Shown here: one piece after another, positions 1 through 6,263 of the stretch | Layout: each line of letters begins with the position of its first letter | How positions within the stretch are numbered: position 1 is the stretch's first letter | Assembly: GCA_937951975.1 (NCBI GenBank) | Contig: CALGAJ010000382.1 | Coordinates: 1 to 10,467 of the forward strand | Length of the DNA: 10,467 bases | Reading direction: 5' to 3' | Source of the DNA: an uncultured Desulfotignum sp. | GTDB lineage: Bacteria > Desulfobacterota > Desulfobacteria > Desulfobacterales > Desulfobacteraceae | Program-made: the position numbers and the translations under genes | The notes under the pieces: model-generated | Told to the model about the DNA's origin: nothing | The model's database searches: none | The model's input: the letters and a program-made list of their open reading frames with translations, nothing else

Positions 1-49
1 GCGACCACCGAGATCTACACTCTTTCCCTACACGACGCTCTTCCGATCT
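1..49 (+). other. Illumina P5/TruSeq universal adapter (library artefact)
   Basis: Positions 1-49 match the last 49 of the 58 bases of the standard Illumina P5/TruSeq universal adapter as I know it. They include the flow-cell part (GCGACCACCGAGATCTACAC, 1-20) and the read-1 primer site ending in GCTCTTCCGATCT (37-49). The genomic insert begins at base 50, directly after the ...GATCT end where inserts are ligated. This is not biological sequence. It marks the window start as a contig end that was not trimmed. All six sense codon frames should be ignored here, in particular frame 3, which stays open into the neighbouring gene. Confidence 0.98.
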
Positions 50-50
50 C

Positions 51-1052
51 CGGAATACCATTTCCACTCATTATGTCAACATCCACGGATCTGACCTGGA
101 GGGGTGTTTTCTGGGTCCTTTTGCCACGGTGGACTTGATGAACCTGCATTCCTGCATTTTAGGGGATTTTTCTTATGTCCAGGCCGGAGAACTGTTTCAC
201 CGGAAGATTGAACCCGGGACAATCTGGATTCGCAACCGGCATTTTGAGTTCAAATTCAGATATGATAAAACCGCATTGGATTATTTTGTGGGGATCAATG
301 ACCAACACCAGCCCCGGGGTATCATGTATGACTTTGTCAAGAACAGAGAAGCCGACTATGCCCGTCTGTTTGAAGTCATGAACCTGGAACCCGTCGAGGC
401 GCCGCCTACGTCGGCCGTGAACCGGTATGCGGTGATTCAGGGAGACACCCGTATCGGACAGAATGTACTGGTTGCCCAGCGGGCATTTCTGGATAATGCC
501 GATATGGGGGATGGCTCCAATGCCCAGGAAAATACCTATATCATCAATTCCCGTCTGGCCGGCATGTGTATCACGGCCCATGGCGGTAAGGTCATTCATG
601 CGGATGTGGGGCAGAGCTGTTTCGTGGGATTCAACGCGTTTCTGAACGGCAAGGAAACGGCCCGCATTCATCTGGGGGAGGGCTGTATCGTAATGCCTCA
701 CACCATCATGGACCCGGAAGAGGCCATTCATATTCCGGATGATCATCTGATATGGGGATTGATCCGGACCCAGGCGGATGTGAAGACCCATACGATTTCC
801 CTGGATGACCTGGCAGAGGTGAGGGACCGTCTGACCATGGGTAAGATGACCTTTTCCGGCAAGGGGTCGGTTTTCATCGAGACGTTCAAAAAACGGCTTC
901 AGAGCATTCTGCTGATGAACGGGGCATTTTTCAAAGATGGTGAAAAAAGAGGCCATGCCCAGGATGACCAGCATATCTCCTTCAATATTATCCAGCCCTA
1001 CCGCACCGGAGAACGCAAAGGCCTCTATCCCTCCATCCGGATCAAACCCTGA
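51..1052 (+). CDS. Hexapeptide-repeat (left-handed beta-helix) protein, 5'-truncated
   Basis: The frame is open from the adapter junction to TGA at 1050-1052 (333 codons), so the N-terminus is lost at the contig edge. A GTG at 129 could be taken as a start, but in-frame coding upstream (ending ...GCFLGPFAT) already looks like beta-helix sequence, so it is probably internal. Two stretches have the irregular hexapeptide pattern of the LpxA/gamma-carbonic-anhydrase superfamily: about nt 75-235 and about nt 429-760 (TRIGQNVLV, VGQSCFVGFNAFL, IHLGEGCIVMP). The segment GSNAQENTYIIN (513-548) and AHGGKVIH (576-599) resemble the core of gamma-class carbonic anhydrases, but the first zinc histidine appears replaced and the second pair is spaced by five residues instead of four. 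The C-terminal ~90 residues are non-repetitive. Such proteins are usually trimeric acyltransferases, sugar-nucleotide enzymes or CA-like proteins; the substrate cannot be read here. It ends 9 nt from the convergent U32 gene. Confidence 0.8.
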   Translation, partial: RNTISTHYVNIHGSDLEGCFLGPFATVDLMNLHSCILGDFSYVQAGELFHRKIEPGTIWIRNRHFEFKFRYDKTALDYFVGINDQHQPRGIMYDFVKNREADYARLFEVMNLEPVEAPPTSAVNRYAVIQGDTRIGQNVLVAQRAFLDNADMGDGSNAQENTYIINSRLAGMCITAHGGKVIHADVGQSCFVGFNAFLNGKETARIHLGEGCIVMPHTIMDPEEAIHIPDDHLIWGLIRTQADVKTHTISLDDLAEVRDRLTMGKMTFSGKGSVFIETFKKRLQSILLMNGAFFKDGEKRGHAQDDQHISFNIIQPYRTGERKGLYPSIRIKP

Positions 1053-1061
1053 TCAACCTTG

Positions 1062-3023
1062 TTATAACAGCGTGAGATCCCAGTTCCACAACCCGGGCCG
1101 GTTCTTGAGAGACACATTTTTGGGTACGGATTCTTCCAGAGTGACAAAACAGGTATACCCGGCCTGGGCCAGCGTTTTTTTGTGTGCCGTCAGATCCAGG
1201 GGCCAGTTGGGAAATATGTAATTTAAATTATTGGACCGGGTGACCCAGGCCCCTTCTTTTTTGGGGCTTATGAAAAAATCTTTGGGCGACAACCCCGGCG
1301 AAAGGGTCCGGGAGACGGCCAAAGGCCAGTTCCCCTGGATGACCACCCCCAAGGGAAGCACGGATGTTTCCGGCAGGGATAAAAACGTATTTTTATCCAG
1401 TTCCGGAGATACGATCGCACCGCTGAATCCGAGTGTCTTCAATTCCTGAACGGCCAGGCTGTTGGCGATATTGCAGAAAGGGCCGGCCCACAGATCCAGC
1501 CGGGAGGGATTCTTAAACAGGCTGATCTGCCAGACGGCATTGAGTACAAAGTGGCGGGCTCCTTTTTTTAACGCCGTGGTGATAAACTGCCGGCACATGG
1601 GCTCTTCTTCCGGAAAGATGGATGGATCCAGCCACAGCCAGGAGGTTTTGTCGAAACGGGTGCTGTAACGGCTGCCGGAAATCCAGATGCCGGATGCACC
1701 TGATTTCTGGGGTTGGGTCTGTAAATTTCTGAATACCCGGATATCGGTGATTTGCTGCCGGGGCCGGCGCCGGTTGTTTAAAGGATTCTTGTCTGAAACG
1801 TCTGTGTGGGGGGCCGGACGTACTGAAATTTTTTCCATGTCCGCCAGTTCTGCGTCCAGGACACGGATGTCCCGGGTCAGTTCGCTGGTCCGGCGGTCAA
1901 TGAGATGAACCAACGCATCTTTTCTCACTTTATGCCGCAACTGCCGGGGCAAAGTAAATTTTCCTTTTTGCGGCAGGCTCCGGGTCACTTTCTGGATGGT
2001 GTGAAAGGGATCCTCCTCATTGCCGATGCGCAGCAGGTCCTCCGGGAACAAGGCTTGTTTAGTAATGAAAAAGGGCGCGGCCGGATTTTTAATCCGGCCC
2101 AGAAACAGGCCGGATTGGGTGATATCCTGGTGATCCAGCGGGTTTTGAATCCGGTGGGACAGCAGGTTGTAGTGAGTGAACGGCCGGCCCAGGGCATAGT
2201 CAAGGTAGGTCAGGGCTTGTTTTTTCCGGGACGGGTCATCCCTGAGCAGCTGAAACGCTTTGACCGTGTAATACACATAATGCGGGCTTTTTTTTCTGCC
2301 TTCAATTTTCCAGGTGTGAACCTGGGGGATTTCTTTGAGCACTTTGGCCAGTACATCCGCAGAAAAATCCATACACGAGAAATACCGGTGTTTTTCTGCT
2401 TTCATCTGGTACATGCGCCGGCAGGGTTGCACACACCGTCCTCTGAGGGCGCTTTTACCGCCGAACCAGGAACTCCAGTAGCACCGCCCGGAGATGCCGT
2501 AGCACAAAGCGCCGTGAACAAACACTTCCAGGGCCATGCCGTCAGGGGTTTGGTCCGCCATGGTCCGGATATCGTCCAAAGAAAATTCCCTGGGCAGCAC
2601 CACCTGGGAAAAACCCGCATTGCGGGCCGATTCCAGGCCGGCAGGAGAGGAAAGATTGCCCAGGGTGGAAAGATGCAGGTCCTGGGTGATCCCTGCCTGT
2701 TTGGCCAGGGAGAGAACCGCCGGATCCTGGACGATCAATGCATCAAACATCACATGCTGTTTGAGTTTGGACAGCAGGCGGAGTGCTTTTGCTGTTTCCG
2801 ATTCCTTGATCAGGGTGTTGAATGCAATGTGAACCTGAATTTGTCTGGACCGGGCCAGCCGGGACAGTCGGGCCAGTTCCTCAATGCTGAAATTGGTCGC
2901 TTCCATCCGGGCGGAAAATAGTTTGAGTCCGCAGTAAACGGCATCGGCCCCGGCAGCGACTGCTGCCAGAAAAGTGGTCTTGTCTCCGGCCGGAGCCAGG
3001 ATGGCGGGCGTTTGGAAACGCAT
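1062..3023 (-). CDS. U32 family protein (RlhA/TrhP-like), long form
   Basis: The product has 653 residues. The N-terminal TIM-barrel opens with ILAPAGDKTTFLAAVAAGAD (8-27) and YCG (30-32), typical of 'peptidase U32'. The family signature follows at 166-183 (EVFVHGALCYGISGRCYW). Cys174, Cys181, Cys197 and Cys201 form the C-x6-C-x15-C-x3-C set that in characterised relatives binds a [4Fe-4S] cluster. WKIEGRKKSPHYV (238-250) is also conserved. A small beta-barrel domain (about 300-390) and a linker rich in Arg and Asn lead to a second, cysteine-poor barrel-like half (about 440-600). Despite the family name, studied members are mostly RNA-hydroxylation (RlhA, TrhP) or ubiquinone-hydroxylation (UbiU/V) factors, so a prephenate-dependent tRNA/rRNA hydroxylation role is a family-based guess, not something the sequence proves. 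The length equals that of E. coli RlhA, but I cannot confirm orthology. The ATG start is preceded by AAAGGA (3033-3028) four bases upstream and by a strong promoter. No signal peptide: cytoplasmic. Confidence 0.88.
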   Translation of the reverse strand: MRFQTPAILAPAGDKTTFLAAVAAGADAVYCGLKLFSARMEATNFSIEELARLSRLARSRQIQVHIAFNTLIKESETAKALRLLSKLKQHVMFDALIVQDPAVLSLAKQAGITQDLHLSTLGNLSSPAGLESARNAGFSQVVLPREFSLDDIRTMADQTPDGMALEVFVHGALCYGISGRCYWSSWFGGKSALRGRCVQPCRRMYQMKAEKHRYFSCMDFSADVLAKVLKEIPQVHTWKIEGRKKSPHYVYYTVKAFQLLRDDPSRKKQALTYLDYALGRPFTHYNLLSHRIQNPLDHQDITQSGLFLGRIKNPAAPFFITKQALFPEDLLRIGNEEDPFHTIQKVTRSLPQKGKFTLPRQLRHKVRKDALVHLIDRRTSELTRDIRVLDAELADMEKISVRPAPHTDVSDKNPLNNRRRPRQQITDIRVFRNLQTQPQKSGASGIWISGSRYSTRFDKTSWLWLDPSIFPEEEPMCRQFITTALKKGARHFVLNAVWQISLFKNPSRLDLWAGPFCNIANSLAVQELKTLGFSGAIVSPELDKNTFLSLPETSVLPLGVVIQGNWPLAVSRTLSPGLSPKDFFISPKKEGAWVTRSNNLNYIFPNWPLDLTAHKKTLAQAGYTCFVTLEESVPKNVSLKNRPGLWNWDLTLL

Positions 3024-3031
3024 AATATCCT

Positions 3032-3061
3032 TTGATTTTTAAAATTAATAAGACGTATAGT
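3032..3061 (+). promoter_or_regulatory. Sigma70-type promoter of ldcA-serine hydrolase
   Basis: TTGATT (3032-3037, 4 of 6 to TTGACA) and TATAGT (3056-3061, 5 of 6 to TATAAT) are separated by 18 bp. The expected start near 3068 gives a leader of about 29 nt before the ATG at 3097. The -10 box shares bases 3059-3061 with the -10 box of the opposite promoter, so the two polymerases could not bind at the same time. Confidence 0.5.
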
Positions 3062-3087
3062 ATTGCAATTTTAATGGATTTTGTCAA
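3059..3087 (-). promoter_or_regulatory. Sigma70-type promoter of the U32 gene
   Basis: On the minus strand the -35 box is a perfect TTGACA (3087-3082). It is followed by a 17-bp spacer and AATACT (3064-3059, 4 of 6 matches to TATAAT). The predicted start near 3052 leaves a leader of about 28 nt with AAAGGA just before the ATG at 3023. This is the best promoter match in the window. It overlaps the divergent ldcA promoter. It is judged only by match to consensus and position. Confidence 0.6.
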
Positions 3088-3096
3088 AATATCAGC

Positions 3097-3999
3097 ATGA
3101 AAATCAATTGTTTTCCATTTCTTGAAAAAGGAGATCTGGTGGGCGTGGCAGCGCCCAGCGCCCGGTTTGATGAAGCCCGGCTGCGTCAGGGAATCATTTG
3201 CCTGGAAAAATTGGGGTTTCGAGTGCGGGTGCCGGACAGGATTTTTGAACAAAACCGGTATCTGGCCGGTGATGATGCATGCAGGGCCTCGGTGATCCAT
3301 GATCTTGCAGCCAATCCGGACATCAAGGGGATTGTCTGTGCCAGGGGCGGCTTCGGAGCCATGCGCATGCTTTCTCATCTGGACTGGCCCCTGATTCAAT
3401 CCCATCCCAAACTGTTCATCGGATTTTCAGATGCCACCGCACTGCTGACCGCCGTGATGCAGCGGGCAAACATCGGCGTGATCCATGGTCCCAACCTGGT
3501 ATCTCTGGCAGATGCGGATTTTCAAACACGCACCGGGTTTTTGGATGCCGTGACCGGGCATGGGCCGGCATTGAAAGTCCCCCGGGGTGTCTGTGTGACT
3601 CCGGGCCGGGCGTCCGGAATTCTGACGGGCGGCAATCTGGCCACATTGACCCACCTGGTGGGAACAGAATTTGTTCCTGATTTTTCTCAAAGCGTTGTGT
3701 TTTTGGAGGATGTGGGGGAACCGGCCTACAAAATCGACCGCATGCTGACCCAGATGAAAATGGCCGGATTGTTTACCCGTGTCCGGGGCGTGGTGACCGG
3801 TACATTTGAACGGTGTGATCATCCGGAGTACCTGCCTGAGATTTTTTCCGATATCTTTTCTGAATACCGGGTTCCCGTATTGATGGGGCTTGCGGCAGGG
3901 CATGGCCCGGTGAATCTGGCTTTACCTATGGGATGCCGGGTGAATCTGGATGCAGAGGCTAAAACACTGAATTGGCAGACAGAAATGTGGGAATCATGA
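3097..3999 (+). CDS. ldcA: Muramoyltetrapeptide LD-carboxypeptidase (peptidase S66)
   Basis: The 300-residue protein has the normal S66 length. LdcA removes the terminal D-Ala from cytoplasmic murein tetrapeptides (L,D-bond) during peptidoglycan recycling. Visible landmarks: the N-terminal strand LEKGDLVGVAAPSA (9-22); CARGGFGAMRML (81-92); the nucleophile elbow GFSD with Ser111; HGPN (130-133); GGNLATLTHLVGT (178-190); FLED with Glu204; and GLAAGHGPVNLALPMG (264-279) with His269. Ser111-Glu204-His269 correspond to the Ser-Glu-His triad of the family, so the enzyme looks intact. No signal peptide is seen, as expected for a cytosolic enzyme. The ATG at 3097 has no Shine-Dalgarno, whereas an in-frame GTG at 3139 does. 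I keep 3097 because the family's KxGDxI strand lies before the GTG. The gene is first of a pair with the serine hydrolase (4-nt overlap) and is probably driven by the promoter at 3032-3061. Confidence 0.93.
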   Translation: MKINCFPFLEKGDLVGVAAPSARFDEARLRQGIICLEKLGFRVRVPDRIFEQNRYLAGDDACRASVIHDLAANPDIKGIVCARGGFGAMRMLSHLDWPLIQSHPKLFIGFSDATALLTAVMQRANIGVIHGPNLVSLADADFQTRTGFLDAVTGHGPALKVPRGVCVTPGRASGILTGGNLATLTHLVGTEFVPDFSQSVVFLEDVGEPAYKIDRMLTQMKMAGLFTRVRGVVTGTFERCDHPEYLPEIFSDIFSEYRVPVLMGLAAGHGPVNLALPMGCRVNLDAEAKTLNWQTEMWES

Positions 4000-5072
4000 G
4001 ATCGGATCCTGTGTCAAACATGATGGACCGGGGAATCAAAGAAAAGGTGTTTCCCGGGGCCGTGCTGTTGTGTGCAAAACAGGATGAAATTTTGTATCAC
4101 CGGGCGTTCGGCGTGATGGATCTGCAGACACGGCAACCCATGGAAAAAGATGCCGTGTTTGATCTGGCCTCACTGACCAAGCCGCTGGCCACCGCGGTCG
4201 CCATGATGGTGCTGGTGCAGACACATCAACTGACGCTGGATGTCCGCCTGAAAGACCTTTTGCCGGCCACGGTCCAAACGCCCAAAGCAGGGATCACCCT
4301 GGACATGCTGCTGAGACATACTTCCGGGCTCCCGGCCCATAGAAAATTTTTTGAACAGGCAGCCGGTCATCCGGATCCCCTTGCGGTGATGGATCATCGG
4401 GTTCTCTCAGAGCCTCTGACAGCATTGCCGGGGGAGGTTCAGGTGTACAGCGATCTGGGCTATATGCTGCTTTGCAAAGTGATCCGGATCATTACCCAGA
4501 CCCGGCTGGACCGGTTTGTCCGGAACAATGTCTATAGTCCTCTGGGTATTAACGAGTTGTTTTTTATCGATTTGTCAGCCCCGTCCCTGCCAGTGGATCG
4601 AAACCGGCTGGTCTCCACCCGGAACTGCCCCTGGCGCGGACGGGTGCTCACCGGAGAGGTGGAAGATGAAAATGCCTGGGTGTCGGGTGGCATTCAGGGG
4701 CATGCCGGCCTGTTCGGGTCTGCGGCGGCAGTGCATTGTCTGTGTCTGGAGATTCTTCAAGCCATCAAACAGCAGTCCCCCCGGGTATTGAATCCCCGGG
4801 TGGTTTCGGAATTCATCCAAAAACATCCCGGCCATACCCAGGTGGCGGGATTTGATACCCCGTCACCAACCGGGTCATCCACAGGGCGGTATTTTTCTTC
4901 TTTGACTGTGGGGCACCTGGGGTTCACCGGCACGTCTTTCTGGATCGATCCGGAGAACGACGCTATTGTTGTTTTATTGACCAACCGGGTTCATCCTTCC
5001 CGTTCCAACCAAAAAATCAGACAATTCAGGCCGGCGGTGCATGACTGTATTGCCCGGTCTGTTTTAAGATGA
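3996..5072 (+). CDS. Beta-lactamase-fold serine hydrolase, cytosolic type
   Basis: The product has 358 residues from the ATG at 3996, which overlaps the ldcA stop as ATGA; a TTG at 3972 in the same frame is less likely. It is a class C beta-lactamase/DD-peptidase-like protein. Features seen: FPGAVLLCAKQDEILYHRAFG (19-39); the nucleophile motif S59-L-T-K62 within DLASLTKPLAT; LLRHTSGLPAH (105-115); the Tyr motif YSD at 151-153; GGIQGHAGLFGSA (231-243); and the third motif H307-L-G309 within GHLGFTGTSFWIDPE, standing for the KTG/HTG of relatives. All three active-site motifs are present, so it should be active. There is no signal peptide or membrane segment, unlike secreted beta-lactamases. Family members include carboxypeptidases, esterases and amidases; the substrate cannot be told from sequence. 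Coupling to ldcA suggests a murein-peptide or D-amino-acid substrate (inference). Confidence 0.88.
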   Translation: MRSDPVSNMMDRGIKEKVFPGAVLLCAKQDEILYHRAFGVMDLQTRQPMEKDAVFDLASLTKPLATAVAMMVLVQTHQLTLDVRLKDLLPATVQTPKAGITLDMLLRHTSGLPAHRKFFEQAAGHPDPLAVMDHRVLSEPLTALPGEVQVYSDLGYMLLCKVIRIITQTRLDRFVRNNVYSPLGINELFFIDLSAPSLPVDRNRLVSTRNCPWRGRVLTGEVEDENAWVSGGIQGHAGLFGSAAAVHCLCLEILQAIKQQSPRVLNPRVVSEFIQKHPGHTQVAGFDTPSPTGSSTGRYFSSLTVGHLGFTGTSFWIDPENDAIVVLLTNRVHPSRSNQKIRQFRPAVHDCIARSVLR

Positions 5073-5120
5073 TTCCCGATGGAATAATATATCTCGGTAT
5101 CTGACTTTATTCTTGTAAAA

Positions 5121-5149
5121 AATGGTGAATTTTGTTAGCAACTACCATT
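5121..5149. repeat. Inverted repeat in the intergenic region upstream of mreB
   Basis: The 140-bp gap 5073-5212 is AT-rich and holds no gene. In it AATGGT (5121-5126) and ACCATT (5144-5149) form a perfect 6-bp inverted repeat around 17 bases, possibly an operator-type site or weak hairpin. No T-run follows, so it is not a terminator. I found no convincing -35/-10 pair for mreB here; TTGTTA (5132-5137) with GATAAA (5152-5157) has a spacer of only 14. The mreB ribosome site GAGGT is at 5205-5209. Confidence 0.3.
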
Positions 5150-5212
5150 CAGATAAAAAGATCAATCCTTGGAGTGGATAAAAACATATTCTAACAAGAC
5201 AAACGAGGTAAA

Positions 5213-6259
5213 ATGAACTTTATTACGGATTCTTTGCTTGGCGCCTTTTCAAATGACCTGGCCATCGATCTGGGAACGGCCAATACCTTGGTGTACGTTA
5301 AGGGGAAAGGCATTGTATTGAGTGAACCTTCTGTGGTGGCGGTGAGGATCGACGCCCGGGCAAAAAACAGGGTTCTGGCGGTGGGTATGGAGGCCAAACG
5401 GATGCTGGGACGGACTCCGGGAAATATTGTGGCCATCAGGCCCATGAGGGACGGAGTGATTGCCGACTTTGAAGTGACCGAAGCCATGCTCAAGCATTTT
5501 ATCCGAAAGGTTCACAACAATCGGAAAACCATGGTCCGGCCCCGGATTATCATTGCCGTACCCTCGGGAATCACCCAGGTGGAAAAACGGGCGGTTCGCG
5601 AATCAGCGGAATCCGCCGGGGCCAGGGAAGTGTTTCTCATCGAAGAACCCATGGCTGCAGCCATCGGTGCGGGTCTTCCCATAACCGAACCTACCTGTAA
5701 CATGGTGGTGGATATCGGCGGCGGTACCACTGAAGTGGCGGTCATCTCTCTGGCCGGCATCGTTTATACCCAGTCTTTGCGGGTAGCCGGGGATAAAATG
5801 GATGCCTCCATCAGCCAGCACATCAAGCGAAAATATAATTTGCTCATCGGTGAACGGACAGCTGAAATCATTAAAAACACCATCGGCAATGCATATCCGG
5901 ATCCGGACAATCTTGAGACCATCGAAGTCAAAGGCCGGGACCTGGTATCCGGGATCCCCAAAATTCTGGCCATTGATTCCGAAGAGGTCCGGATGGCTAT
6001 TTCTGAACAGGTGGAGGCCATTGTGGAAACCGTCCGTGTCGCCCTGGAACAGACCCCGCCGGAACTGGCCGCGGATATTGTGGATTCGGGAATTGTTCTC
6101 ACCGGCGGCGGGGCATTGCTCAAAAATCTGGATAAACTGCTTCGGGAAAAAAGCGGACTGCCCATTGTGGTGGCGGAAGATCCCTTGTCAACAGTGGCGT
6201 TGGGGTGTGGAAAAGCACTGGACAGTATTGATATTCTGACCGAAGTGGCGATCGACTGA
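5213..6259 (+). CDS. mreB: Rod shape-determining protein MreB (bacterial actin)
   Basis: The 348-residue protein is full length for the family. MreB polymerises with ATP into membrane-bound antiparallel filaments that orient the elongation machinery. The N-terminal segment FITDSLLGAF (3-12) may be the membrane-binding amphipathic helix. Actin-fold motifs are in order: phosphate-1 AIDLGTANTLVYVKGKGIV (17-35), connect-1 VPSGITQVEKRAV (116-128), FLIEEPMAAAIGAG (141-154) with the catalytic Glu region, phosphate-2 VVDIGGGTTEVAV (165-177), and the adenosine motif GIVLTGGGALL (293-303). The start has GAGGT four bases upstream. It heads the mreBCD-mrdA-rodA cluster and is the first gene after a 140-bp gap, so the operon promoter probably lies in 5073-5212, though no clear box pair is visible. 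Confidence 0.98.
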   Translation: MNFITDSLLGAFSNDLAIDLGTANTLVYVKGKGIVLSEPSVVAVRIDARAKNRVLAVGMEAKRMLGRTPGNIVAIRPMRDGVIADFEVTEAMLKHFIRKVHNNRKTMVRPRIIIAVPSGITQVEKRAVRESAESAGAREVFLIEEPMAAAIGAGLPITEPTCNMVVDIGGGTTEVAVISLAGIVYTQSLRVAGDKMDASISQHIKRKYNLLIGERTAEIIKNTIGNAYPDPDNLETIEVKGRDLVSGIPKILAIDSEEVRMAISEQVEAIVETVRVALEQTPPELAADIVDSGIVLTGGGALLKNLDKLLREKSGLPIVVAEDPLSTVALGCGKALDSIDILTEVAID

Positions 6260-6263
6260 ATGC

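Noticed and set aside
159..974. A 271-codon minus-strand frame opposite the beta-helix gene
   Set aside because: It mirrors the codons of the plus-strand gene, whose hexapeptide repeats are real, and has no ribosome site or motif of its own.
1040..1054. Possible hairpin GATCA-AACCC-TGATC between the convergent genes
   Set aside because: Only 5 bp, AT-containing stem and no T-run on either side; not credible as a terminator.
2288..2295. Run of eight T (eight A in the U32 coding strand), possible slippage site
   Set aside because: The reading frame continues normally with conserved residues on both sides, and no overlapping frame would benefit; a similar 8-T run at 6427-6434 in mreC is also simply coding.
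1905..2921. A 338-codon open frame on the plus strand opposite the U32 gene
   Set aside because: It lies wholly antisense to a gene with clear family motifs, shows no recognisable motif and is rich in Gly, Gln, Arg and Phe as mirrored frames of GC-biased genes are.
5078..5096. CCGA...TCGG pairing after the serine hydrolase stop
   Set aside because: Four-base stem with a mismatch next to it and no T-run; not a terminator.
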